35,265 bases of DNA from Oscillospiraceae bacterium (GTDB lineage: Bacteria; Bacillota; Clostridia; Oscillospirales; Oscillospiraceae). Shown here in pieces: positions 1 to 7,400 of the stretch (its first letter is position 1; every line of letters begins with the position of its first letter). The stretch covers positions 1 to 35,265 of the forward strand of contig JAETOQ010000019.1 of the NCBI GenBank assembly GCA_021771635.1. The letters are read 5' to 3'. A program made the translations under genes and the position numbers. Below the pieces are notes generated by a model, which did not search any database, was not told where the DNA came from, and was given only the letters and a program-made list of their open reading frames with translations.

Positions 1-4
1 AAAT

Positions 5-160
5 GGGAAGGAAAGGTGTGCGCGGGAAACCCAGGAAGGGTGTCCTGCGCCATTCAAATCAACAGATTTCAGAACTTTTTAAAAGTTCTGAAATCTCAAG
101 CAGCTTGTCGAAAAAGCCTTTTTCGACAAGCTGTGGAGCGCCGCGTGATGCGGCGCTCCG
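5..160 (+). repeat. Multi-hairpin intergenic repeat, family A, copy 1
   Basis: A non-coding element that recurs inverted at 31438-31591. It has a conserved leader (5-63) followed by three consecutive hairpins: a perfect 16-bp stem at 64-96, a 16-bp stem at 101-133 containing CAGCTTGTCGAAAAAG, and a GC-rich 10-bp stem at 135-159. The first hairpin differs from the other copy by paired changes (GATTTC/GAAATC here, GAATTC/GAATTC there), so the fold is kept. The third hairpin has a wholly different sequence in the other copy but is still a hairpin. The element lies downstream of the minus-strand DtxR-type gene and could end its transcript. Reading frames through it look like accidental translations. 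Confidence 0.85.
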
Positions 161-203
161 TTTGATGCCGATATGCCGGGCGGGTGTCTGGTGCTACGAG
201 GGA

Positions 204-590
204 TCACTCCGACTCATCGATCAGGTGATGCTCTCTGGCAAACGCCACGAGCTTGTCGAAAGATTCCACACTGAGATCATGTTCGATCTTGCAGGCGTCG
301 GCCACGGCGCTCTCATGGCTGACACCCAGATGCTCCAAAAACTGGGAGAGGAGACGGTGGCGGGTATAGATGCGCTGGGCGATCTCATCTCCCGGCGGCA
401 GCAGGGTGATGTATCCCTCCGGGTCCATCTCGATATATCCATTTTCCCGCAGGCGCTTCATGGCCACGCTGACGCTGGGCTTGGAGTGTCCCAGCTCCCG
501 CACGATGTCGATGGAGCGCACCAGTCCCAGACGCTCCTTGAGAATCAGGATGGACTCCAGATAATCTTCTGCGGATTCGTGAATGTTCAT
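204..590 (-). CDS. DtxR/MntR-family metal-dependent transcriptional repressor
   Basis: A 128-residue protein of the DtxR/IdeR/MntR family, short form: an N-terminal winged helix-turn-helix (about residues 5-65, with SAEDYLESI and GHSKPSVSVAMKRL) followed by the metal-binding/dimerisation helices (HRLLSQFLEHLG, CKIEHDLS with the expected His, Cys and Glu ligands). It lacks a C-terminal SH3-like domain, as MntR does. The start is the ATG preceded by AAGGAG; an upstream in-frame ATG would run through the operator and has no ribosome binding site. It diverges from the feo genes, and its intergenic region carries GTTA-type palindromes resembling the known DtxR/IdeR iron box (TTAGGTTAGGCTAACCTAA). 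I infer that it senses Fe(II) and represses itself and feo. Manganese sensing cannot be excluded. Confidence 0.9.
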   Translation of the reverse strand: MNIHESAEDYLESILILKERLGLVRSIDIVRELGHSKPSVSVAMKRLRENGYIEMDPEGYITLLPPGDEIAQRIYTRHRLLSQFLEHLGVSHESAVADACKIEHDLSVESFDKLVAFAREHHLIDESE

Positions 591-618
591 AAACGATTCT
601 CCTTGCTGGCGGTAGTTT

Positions 619-642
619 TGTATAAGGTTAACACAAACTAAC
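619..642 (-). promoter_or_regulatory. Operator box 1 and likely -10 of the DtxR-family gene
   Basis: GTTAA-N6-CTAAC at 627-642 is one base off a perfect 5-bp-arm palindrome of the type also seen upstream of feoA and feoB. It sits next to a minus-strand TATACA (619-624) that could be the -10 of the regulator gene, suggesting autoregulation. No convincing -35 was found. Confidence 0.55.
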
Positions 643-671
643 CGGAAATGCAAGAAATTTCTAAAAATGCC

Positions 672-700
672 TTGACATTTGCGGTTAGTGATGCTAAACT
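672..700 (+). promoter_or_regulatory. Sigma-A-type promoter of the feo operon
   Basis: TTGACA (672-677), a 17-base spacer and TAAACT (695-700) preceded by an extended-10 TG. Operator-like box 2 (683-699, GGTTAG-N5-CTAAAC) fills the spacer and the -10, the usual position for an iron-dependent repressor to block polymerase. Confidence 0.7.
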
Positions 701-715
701 CATAGACAATTTCAA

Positions 716-735
716 GGGTTAGGCAATGCTAACCC
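716..735 (+). promoter_or_regulatory. Operator box 3 (GGGTTAG-N6-CTAACCC)
   Basis: A perfect 7-bp-arm palindrome with spacer GCAATG, just downstream of the feoA promoter. It is the best match here to the published DtxR/IdeR iron-box pattern GGTTAG...CTAACC. The assignment to the adjacent regulator is inferred. Confidence 0.7.
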
Positions 736-752
736 CTGCTTTTGAGAAAATA

Positions 753-768
753 GTTAGTGAAAACTAAC
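753..768 (+). promoter_or_regulatory. Operator box 4 (GTTAG-N6-CTAAC)
   Basis: A perfect 5-bp-arm palindrome with spacer TGAAAA, located immediately before the feoA ribosome binding site. It has the same arm and spacer geometry as the boxes at 716-735 and 1460-1475. Confidence 0.65.
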
Positions 769-790
769 CTTTCGGAGGAGGCGCGTGCAG

Positions 791-1003
791 ATGATCCCCC
801 TGACAATGGCAAGGACCGGTGAGACCGCCACTATCCGCAAAATCTCCGGCAGGGACGAGGTGCGCCAGCACCTGGCGGAGCTGGGATTTGTGGTGGGTGG
901 TGACGTAACGGTGGTCAATGAGATCGCCGGAAATCTGATCCTTCAGGTGAAGGAGAGCCGGATCGCCTTAGACAAAGGCATGGCGAACCGCATCATGATT
1001 TGA
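791..1003 (+). CDS. feoA: FeoA family protein (first copy)
   Basis: A 70-residue SH3-like FeoA protein (MIPLTMARTGETATI..., LAELGFVVGGDVTVV, ESRIALDKGMANRI). FeoA is a cytosolic accessory of the FeoB ferrous-iron transporter, thought to modulate its GTPase or assembly. The start is the ATG at 791, nine bases after AGGAGG; a GTG at 785 lies only three bases after it and is less likely. It is the first gene of feoA-feoA-feoB-Cys-rich peptide, 46 bases before the second feoA. It shares the fold but little sequence with its neighbour, so the two are not a recent duplication. Tandem feoA genes ahead of feoB are common in Firmicutes. Confidence 0.92.
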   Translation: MIPLTMARTGETATIRKISGRDEVRQHLAELGFVVGGDVTVVNEIAGNLILQVKESRIALDKGMANRIMI

Positions 1004-1049
1004 AGAGCAAGCATTCTGATCCATTTCGATATTTTGAGGAGGAGAGCGC

Positions 1050-1271
1050 ATGAAAACACTGAAGGACGCAAAAGTGGGCGAGACTGTCACCGTGGACAAA
1101 CTCCACGGGGCGGGACCCGTGAAGCGCCGCATCATGGATATGGGTATCACCAAGGGCGTGGAGATCCATGTGCGGAAGGTCGCTCCGCTGGGCGACCCCA
1201 TGGAACTGAATGTACGGGGCTATGAGCTGTCCGTGCGGAAGGCCGACGCCGAGATGATCGAGGTGGTGTAA
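1050..1271 (+). CDS. feoA: FeoA family protein (second copy)
   Basis: A 73-residue FeoA protein with the canonical pattern of the family (VKRRIMDMGITKGVEIHVRK, a PLGDP turn and NVRGYELSVRKADAEMIEV). It has a strong GAGGAGAG ribosome binding site. The LGDP and RGYELSLR segments match the classical FeoA consensus better than the first copy does, so this is probably the one that partners FeoB directly. It is followed by 225 non-coding bases containing a further operator-like box before feoB. Confidence 0.94.
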   Translation: MKTLKDAKVGETVTVDKLHGAGPVKRRIMDMGITKGVEIHVRKVAPLGDPMELNVRGYELSVRKADAEMIEVV

Positions 1272-1496
1272 AGCGGGAGCGGGTTTCCACCTGCCGATTG
1301 CCCCCTGCCAGTCCGCGGACTGGTGGATACCCCCAGGGCGGCCGGCAGACATTATCCTGTTGGGGCTGTCGGGCCTGCTCCTTTCGACCAAGGCCGAGTC
1401 AGGGGGGCGCGGTGAGCTGCAAGGCAGAACGGCTCCGGCCGCTATTTTTAAGAGCATGAGTTAGCAATAACTAACATTGAATGGGAGGAGAAAGTA
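1272..1496 (+). other. feoA-feoB intergenic region with palindrome and operator box 5
   Basis: 225 bases without a gene. It contains a perfect 16-bp palindrome CCAGTCCGCGGACTGG (1308-1323) and, just before the feoB ribosome binding site, GTTAG-N6-CTAAC at 1460-1475 (spacer CAATAA), matching the boxes upstream of feoA. This suggests feoB has its own iron-regulated control or an internal roadblock. I see no clear -35/-10 pair. Confidence 0.55.
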
Positions 1497-3710
1497 ATGG
1501 ATATCAAGATCGCATTGGCAGGCAACCCGAACTGCGGTAAAACGACGTTGTTCAACAGCCTGACCGGCTCCAATCAGTATGTTGGCAACTGGCCCGGCGT
1601 CACCGTTGAGAAGAAGGAGGGCAGGCTGAAGGGACACAGGGAAGTCATCATGCAGGACCTTCCCGGCATCTACTCCCTGTCTCCCTACACCCTGGAGGAG
1701 GTGGTGGCCCGGAGTTATCTGGTGAACGAGAAGCCAGACGCCATTTTGAACATCGTGGACGGCACCAACATCGAGCGCAATCTGTACCTGACCACGCAGC
1801 TCATTGAGCTGGGACTGCCCGTGGTGGTGGCGGTGAACATGATCGATCTGGTCCGCAGAAACGGGGACAAGATCGATCTCCAGAAGCTGGGGGCCGCCCT
1901 GGGCTGTCAGGTGGTGGAGATGAGCGCCCTGAAGGGCGAGGGCGGCATGGAGGCCGCTGAAAAGGCCATGGCTATGGCGAAAGCCCAGAGGTCCGGCGAG
2001 CTGCCTCACGTCTTCACTGGAAGTGTGGAGCATGCGCTGGCCCATATCGAAGAATCCATCCAGGGCATGGTGGACGGCCAGTATCTCCGCTGGTACGCCA
2101 TCAAGGTCTTCGAGCGGGACGAAAAGGTGCTGGAGGAGCTGAAGCTGTCCGGCGATCTGGCCGCCCACTTGGAGGAGCATATCGCCGACTGCGAGGCTGA
2201 GCTGGATGACGACGCGGAGAGCATCATCACCAACCAGCGCTATGCGTACATCAACAGTGTGGTGACAAAGGCGGTCAAGAAGAAAGCCGCCAAGCACAGC
2301 CTGTCCACCTCCGACAAGATCGACCAGATCGTCACCAACCGCATCCTGGCCCTGCCCATCTTCGCGGCGGTCATGGTCCTGATCTACGCCATCGCCATGG
2401 GCACCTCTGTGGCGGACGGCGGCATCGGCATCGGCACATTCGGCACGGACTGGGCCAATGACACGCTGTTCGGCGAGATCATCCCCGGATTCTTTGACGG
2501 GATCCTGACCGCGCTGGGTGTCTCCGGCTGGCTGTATGGTCTGATCATGGACGGCATCGTGGCCGGCGTGGGCGCCGTGCTGGGCTTCGTGCCCCAGATG
2601 TTGGTGCTGTTTCTGCTGCTGGCGATTCTGGAGGATGTGGGCTACATGGCTCGTGTGGCCTTTATCATGGACCGGATCTTCCGGCGATTCGGCCTCTCCG
2701 GCAAGAGCTTCATACCCATGCTGGTGGCTACCGGCTGCGGGGTGCCCGGCATCATGGCCTCCCGCACCATTGAGCAGGACCGGGACCGGAAAATGACCAT
2801 TATGACCACCGGCTTCATCCCCTGCGGCGCCAAAATGCCCATCATCGGCCTGTTTGCCGGTGCGCTGTTCGGCAACTCTCCCTGGGTCGCCGCCTCCGCG
2901 TTCTTCATCGGCATTGCCGCGGTGATCATCTCCGGTGTCATGCTGAAGAAGTTCAAGATGTTTGCCGGTGAGCCAGCTCCTTTCGTCATGGAGCTGCCCA
3001 CCTATCACCTGCCCTCCGCCGGAAACGTCCTGCGGGCGACCTGGGAGCGGGGCTGGTCCTTCATCAAGCGGGCTGGGACCATCATTTTGCTGAGCTCCAT
3101 CATCCTGTGGTTCCTCATGGGTTACGGTTTTGTGGACGGCGTGTGGCAGGCGGTGGAGGACAACAATGACTCTCTGCTGGCTATGATCGGCGGCGCCATT
3201 GCCTGGATCTTCGCGCCTCTGGGCTGGGTCGGCGATATGGCTTGGAAAGCCACCACCGCCACATTCACCGGCCTCATTGCCAAGGAAGAGGTCGTCAACT
3301 TCTTCGGCGTTGCGTACCACTATGCCGGCGAGGCGGACCTGCTGGAGGACGCCAGTGCCATCTACGCCGCCATCGGCGCGGACTTCGGCGCCATGTCCGC
3401 TTACAGCTTCATGATCTTCAACCTGCTGTGCGCCCCCTGCTTCGCCGCCATGGGTGCCATCAAGCGGGAGATGAACAACGCCAGATGGACGCTGGGCGCC
3501 ATCGGATACATGTGCGGCTTTGCCTATGTGGTCTCCATGATCGTGTTCCAGCTGGGCGGCCTTGTCACAGGCGAGACGGGCTTCGGCATCGGCACCATCG
3601 CGGCGGTGGTCCTGCTGGCCGGTATCATCTACCTGCTGTTCCGCAAGAGCTGCCAGTCTGAGAGCGATCCCCGCCATCTGACATCCGTGGCCGCTGCCGC
3701 GGCAAAATAA
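1497..3710 (+). CDS. feoB: Ferrous iron transport protein B (FeoB)
   Basis: A 737-residue FeoB, normal length for the family. The N-terminal cytosolic G domain shows G1 GNPNCGKTT (9-17), G3 DLPG (54-57) and G4 NMID (114-117), followed by the helical GDI-like region. The membrane part (from about residue 285) carries the two Gate regions, including GCGVPGIMASRTIEQDRDRK and GFIPCGAKMPII with conserved Cys residues. It transports Fe(II) across the cytoplasmic membrane, driven or gated by GTP hydrolysis. An operator-like palindrome precedes its ribosome binding site, supporting iron repression. The long minus-strand open frame under it is a codon-bias shadow. Confidence 0.98.
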   Translation: MDIKIALAGNPNCGKTTLFNSLTGSNQYVGNWPGVTVEKKEGRLKGHREVIMQDLPGIYSLSPYTLEEVVARSYLVNEKPDAILNIVDGTNIERNLYLTTQLIELGLPVVVAVNMIDLVRRNGDKIDLQKLGAALGCQVVEMSALKGEGGMEAAEKAMAMAKAQRSGELPHVFTGSVEHALAHIEESIQGMVDGQYLRWYAIKVFERDEKVLEELKLSGDLAAHLEEHIADCEAELDDDAESIITNQRYAYINSVVTKAVKKKAAKHSLSTSDKIDQIVTNRILALPIFAAVMVLIYAIAMGTSVADGGIGIGTFGTDWANDTLFGEIIPGFFDGILTALGVSGWLYGLIMDGIVAGVGAVLGFVPQMLVLFLLLAILEDVGYMARVAFIMDRIFRRFGLSGKSFIPMLVATGCGVPGIMASRTIEQDRDRKMTIMTTGFIPCGAKMPIIGLFAGALFGNSPWVAASAFFIGIAAVIISGVMLKKFKMFAGEPAPFVMELPTYHLPSAGNVLRATWERGWSFIKRAGTIILLSSIILWFLMGYGFVDGVWQAVEDNNDSLLAMIGGAIAWIFAPLGWVGDMAWKATTATFTGLIAKEEVVNFFGVAYHYAGEADLLEDASAIYAAIGADFGAMSAYSFMIFNLLCAPCFAAMGAIKREMNNARWTLGAIGYMCGFAYVVSMIVFQLGGLVTGETGFGIGTIAAVVLLAGIIYLLFRKSCQSESDPRHLTSVAAAAAK

Positions 3711-3730
3711 GAGAAGAGGAGGACATGGAG

Positions 3731-3889
3731 ATGCCCGGATATTTGGGATATGTGATCGTCACAGCCGCTCTGGTCACCGTGGTGGCCCTGGCTGCCCGGT
3801 CGTTGTGGAAGGCCCACAAGGCGGGCGGACACTGCTCCGGCAACTGCGGCGGATGCGGCGGATGTTGCGGCGGCTGTCACGACAAATAA
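3731..3889 (+). CDS. FeoB-associated Cys-rich membrane peptide
   Basis: A 52-residue peptide with one N-terminal transmembrane helix (YLGYVIVTAALVTVVALAA), a short basic stretch, then a Gly/Cys-rich tail with seven Cys (HCSGNCGGCGGCCGGCHDK). This matches the FeoB-associated Cys-rich membrane protein family (PF12669 type) commonly found just after feoB in Firmicutes. Its proposed roles, iron delivery or FeoC-like gating, are unproven. The start at 3731 is eight bases after AGGAGG; the in-frame ATG at 3725 is only two bases away. It begins 20 bases after feoB stops and is followed by a terminator, so it is the last gene of the feo operon. Confidence 0.9.
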   Translation: MPGYLGYVIVTAALVTVVALAARSLWKAHKAGGHCSGNCGGCGGCCGGCHDK

Positions 3890-3899
3890 AGATCGACCG

Positions 3900-3945
3900 A
3901 AAGGGGACGCGGGCCTTGGGAAGCGGCTTGCGTCCCCTTTCTTTG
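3900..3945 (+). terminator. Rho-independent terminator of the feo operon
   Basis: AAGGGGACGC (3901-3910) pairs with GCGTCCCCTT (3930-3939), followed by TCTTT. It lies about ten bases after the Cys-rich peptide stop codon. Confidence 0.85.
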
Positions 3946-4183
3946 GATCATGAAGTGGAGGCCCTGGCCCGTATCCCGCGCCCCCAAAGATACAGATATC
4001 TTTTGAGGGCAGGGAAGGGCATCGGGCGTTTACCGGGCGGAAAGCACGGCAGGAAAAGCGCAGCGTAAAACAGAAGCAACACAAAGGGCGGGAACATCGG
4101 CAACGATGTTCCCGCCCCACAATCTTCCCGGTAAATGGGAGCTTTCCCTCAGTTATCCGGCTACTCGCCCAAGGCGGATTTTA
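3946..4183. other. Gene-free stretch with a perfect GNRA-capped hairpin
   Basis: Part of a 572-base region without a gene (3890-4461). The notable structure is a perfect 14-bp hairpin at 4086-4117 (GGGCGGGAACATCG stem, GCAA loop). Read on the minus strand it is followed by TTTGTGTTGCTTCTGTTTT, so it could be a late terminator for minus-strand transcription from the oxidoreductase gene. Nothing else recognisable was seen. Confidence 0.5.
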
Positions 4184-4342
4184 GAACCTGTTCACAACCG
4201 TTGAACGCCGTCTGAGCGGCCTTTTTCCCGCCGTACTGCGTCGCTTTTCCTTGCCATACGTCAGTATGGCTGCGGAAAATCTCCTTGTCTGACAAGAAAA
4301 ATCCTCGTCCATCCGGCATTCCCCGGTTGTGAATACAGGTTC
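4184..4342. mobile_element. MITE-like element with terminal inverted repeats
   Basis: A 159-bp non-coding element. Its left end GAACCTGTTCACAACCG (4184-4200) is repeated inverted at the right end (4324-4342) with a two-base difference in length. A TTA lies directly outside both ends (4181-4183, 4343-4345), consistent with a 3-bp target duplication. Inside are small hairpins such as GCCATAC-GTCA-GTATGGC and CTTGTC-T-GACAAG. It has no transposase, so it would depend on one elsewhere. The minus-strand frame that crosses it does not resemble a real protein. Confidence 0.7.
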
Positions 4343-4391
4343 TTATTTTCTGAAGTTTACGGACGAAATTCCAGACTGCGGGACTATGCTG

Positions 4392-4423
4392 CGCCCCCGC
4401 CAGAATGTGCTCTGACGGGGGCG
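4392..4423 (-). terminator. Hairpin downstream of the PFOR gene
   Basis: A 13-bp stem with one G-T wobble (CGCCCCCG...CGGGGGCG) and a 6-base loop, 39 bases past the stop of the minus-strand oxidoreductase gene. It lacks a clear U tract, so it may stabilise a 3' end rather than terminate on its own. Confidence 0.5.
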
Positions 4424-4461
4424 TAGATGATATCAACGAAGAATTTTGAAGCAAATCAGAC

Positions 4462-7400
4462 TTACTCGGCCATCTTCTTGTACTTGGCATACCGGGCCTT
4501 GACGTCGGCGATCTCCTTGCGGTAGAGGGCGTCGGCCTTCTCGGGGAAGTTGTTCTTCAGAGAGGCGAAGCGGTTTTCACCCATCAGGAAGTCCATGAGC
4601 TTCTCGGTATCAGGCTCGGGAGAATCCAGCTGGAAGGGATTCTTACCCTGCTCTGCCAGACGGGGATCATAGCGGTAGCAGTGCCAGTAGCCGCATTCCA
4701 CAGCCTTCTTCATCTCGTCCTGAGAGCAGCCCATGCCGGCCTTGATGTGCTGCTCCAGGCAGGGGCAGTAGCAGATGACGATGGCGGGACCATCGTACTC
4801 CTCGGCCTCGCGCAGAGCCTTCAGCGTCTGGGCCTGATCCCAGCCCATGGCCACCTGGGCAACATACACGTAGCCGTAGCTCATCAGGATGGCGCCCAGG
4901 TCCTTCTTGGCAACCTGCTTGCCGCCGGCGGCGAACTTCGCCACTGCGGAGGCAGGGGTGGACTTGGAGGACTGTCCGCCGGTGTTGGAATACACCTCGG
5001 TGTCCAGCACCAGCAGGTTCACGTTCCGGTTCTGCGCCATCACGTGGTCAATGCCGCCAAAGCCGATGTCGTAGGCCCAGCCGTCGCCGCCGATGGCCCA
5101 GACGGACTTCTTGGCGAGATACTCCCTGTTTTCCAGGATGTACTTGACGTCCTCAGTCTGCTCGCCAGCTTCCAGAGCGTGGATCAACGCGTCGGACACA
5201 GCCCGGGATTTCTCACCGTCATCCCAATTGTTCAGGTAGTCATCAATGGCCTCCACGGCGATGCCGCTGCTCTTGATGCTCTCCAGTCGGATCAGCAGCT
5301 CCTTGCGGATGGCGTCCTGGGCATGGAAGAAGCCGTAGACAAACTCGGCGTTGTCCTCGAACAGGGAGTGCTCCCAGGCGGGGCCGCGGCCCTGGCTGTC
5401 CTTGCAGTAAGGCAGGATGGGGGCACCGCCGGAGATGGCGGAGGAACAGCCCGCCGCGTTGCCCAGATACATCCGGTCACCCACCAGCTGGCTGAGCAGC
5501 TTGATGTAGGTGGTCTCGGCACAGCCCGCGCAGGCGGCGGAGAACTGGAAGTAGGGCTTGGCGAACTGCATGTTCTTGACGGTCTTGCTGTTGATGACGT
5601 CCTTCTTCAGGTACTTGTCATCCATAGCCACCTGGTCGAAGTTCTCCTGCTCAGGCTTCATCTCCTCGAAGGGAGTCATGACCAGCGCGTCGGCCATCTT
5701 CTCATTCTGGTTGGCGGGGCAGGCGGTCAGGCACACGCCGCAGCCCAGGCAGTCATAGGGAGAGACCTGCATCCGGAAGGCGTAGGCGGGGGCGCCCTTG
5801 CCCAGGCCCTTGGCGGGCACGGTGACGAAGGAAGCGGGCACGGCGGCCTTCTCCTCCTCCGTCAGCAACACGGGACGGATGGCGGCGTGGGGGCAGCACA
5901 TGGCGCAGCGGTTGCACTGGATGCAGCTCTCCGCATTCCACTTGGGCACCTTGATGGCGACGCCCCGCTTGGAGAAGGCGGAGGTGCCGTTCTCCCAGGT
6001 GCCGTCCAGCACGCCGTGCTTCTTGAACACGGAGACAGGCAGCTTGTCGCCCTGCTGGCGGTCCATGGGGATGACGATGTCCTTGACGAACTGGGAAGCG
6101 CCCACAGGCTCCGCCACGGGGGTGTCCTCCGCGTCAGCCCAGCTGGCGGGAATGTCCACCTTCACGGCGGCGCTGATGCCGGCGTCCACGGCGGCGTTGT
6201 TCTTGTCCACGATGGCCTGGCCGGCCTTCTTGAAGTAGGAGTTGTAGTTGTTCTTCTTCATGTCCTCCACGGCCATATCCAGGGGGATGACCTTCGTCAG
6301 GGCGAAGAAGGCGGCCTGGAGGATGCTGTTGGTGCGGGTGGCGCCCAGGCCCACGGAAACGGCCAGCTTGGCTGCGTCAATGATGTAGAAGTTGGCGTGC
6401 TTCCGGGCCAGGTCCCGCTTCATCTTACCGGTGAGGCGGTCCTCCAGCTCCTCCACGCTCCAGGGGCAGTTCAAAAGGAAGGTGCCGCCGTCCTTCAGGT
6501 CCTCGGTGGTGTCGTATTTGCTCACATAGGTGGGGGCATGGACCGCCACGAAGTCCGCGGAGGACACCAGGTAGGTGGAGCGGATGGGCTGGTCGCCGAA
6601 GCGCAGGTGGCTCTGAGTCAGGCCGCCGGACTTCATGGAGTCGTAGGAGAAGTACGCCTGGGCATACTTGTCGGCCACCAGGCCGATGGTGGAAATGGCG
6701 TTCTTATTGGCGCCCACGGTGCCGTCACCGCCCAGGCCCCAGATCTTGCAGGAGACCTCGCCGGGGTGGTTGAACTCCACTTCCTGGTAGTCCAGGGAGG
6801 TGTGGGTCACATCGTCGTTGATGCCGATGGTGAAGCTGTTTTTGGGGTTCTCCTGCTTCAGGTTATCGTAAACGGCGATGATCTGGCCGGGAGTGGTGTC
6901 CTTGGAGGAGAGGCCGTAACGGCCGCCCACCACCCGGATATCGCCGCGGCCCGCCTGGTTCAGGGCGGTGACCACATCCAGGTACACGGGCTCGCCCACG
7001 GAGCCGGTCTCCTTGGAGCGGTCCAGCACGGCGATGCGCTTGCAGGTAGCGGGAATGGCGGCGGCGAAGTGTTTTACCGAGAAGGGGCGGTACAGGTGGA
7101 TCTGCACCAATCCGACCTTGCGGCCCTGGGCATTCAGATAGTCCACGGTCTCCTTCACGGCCTCGGAGGCGGAGCACATCACCACGATGACCTCCTCCGC
7201 GTCGGGAGCGCCGTAGTAGTTGAACAGCTGATAATCCCGGCCGGTGAGCTTGTTGATCTCGTCCATGTAGTGCTGGACGGTGTCGGGAATAGAGGCGGCC
7301 TTCTCGTTGGCGCCCTCCTTGCACTGGAAGTACACGTCGGGGTTGACGTTATTGCCCCGGTTGGTGGGGTGCTCCGGGTTCAGGGACTGACGGCGGAAGG

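Noticed and set aside
3-641. 212-codon plus-strand frame at the left edge
   Set aside because: It runs through the family-A hairpins and then antisense through the DtxR-type gene. It has no plausible ribosome binding site, and the repeat portion is explained by structure.
1461-3677. Long minus-strand open frame of 738 codons opposite feoB
   Set aside because: It mirrors the strongly coding plus strand, its product is a His/Gly/Gln-rich low-complexity string, and feoB is unambiguous. It is a GC-bias shadow.
4161-4490. 109-codon minus-strand frame
   Set aside because: It translates across the MITE-like element and overlaps the end of the PFOR gene. The terminal inverted repeats explain the sequence better.
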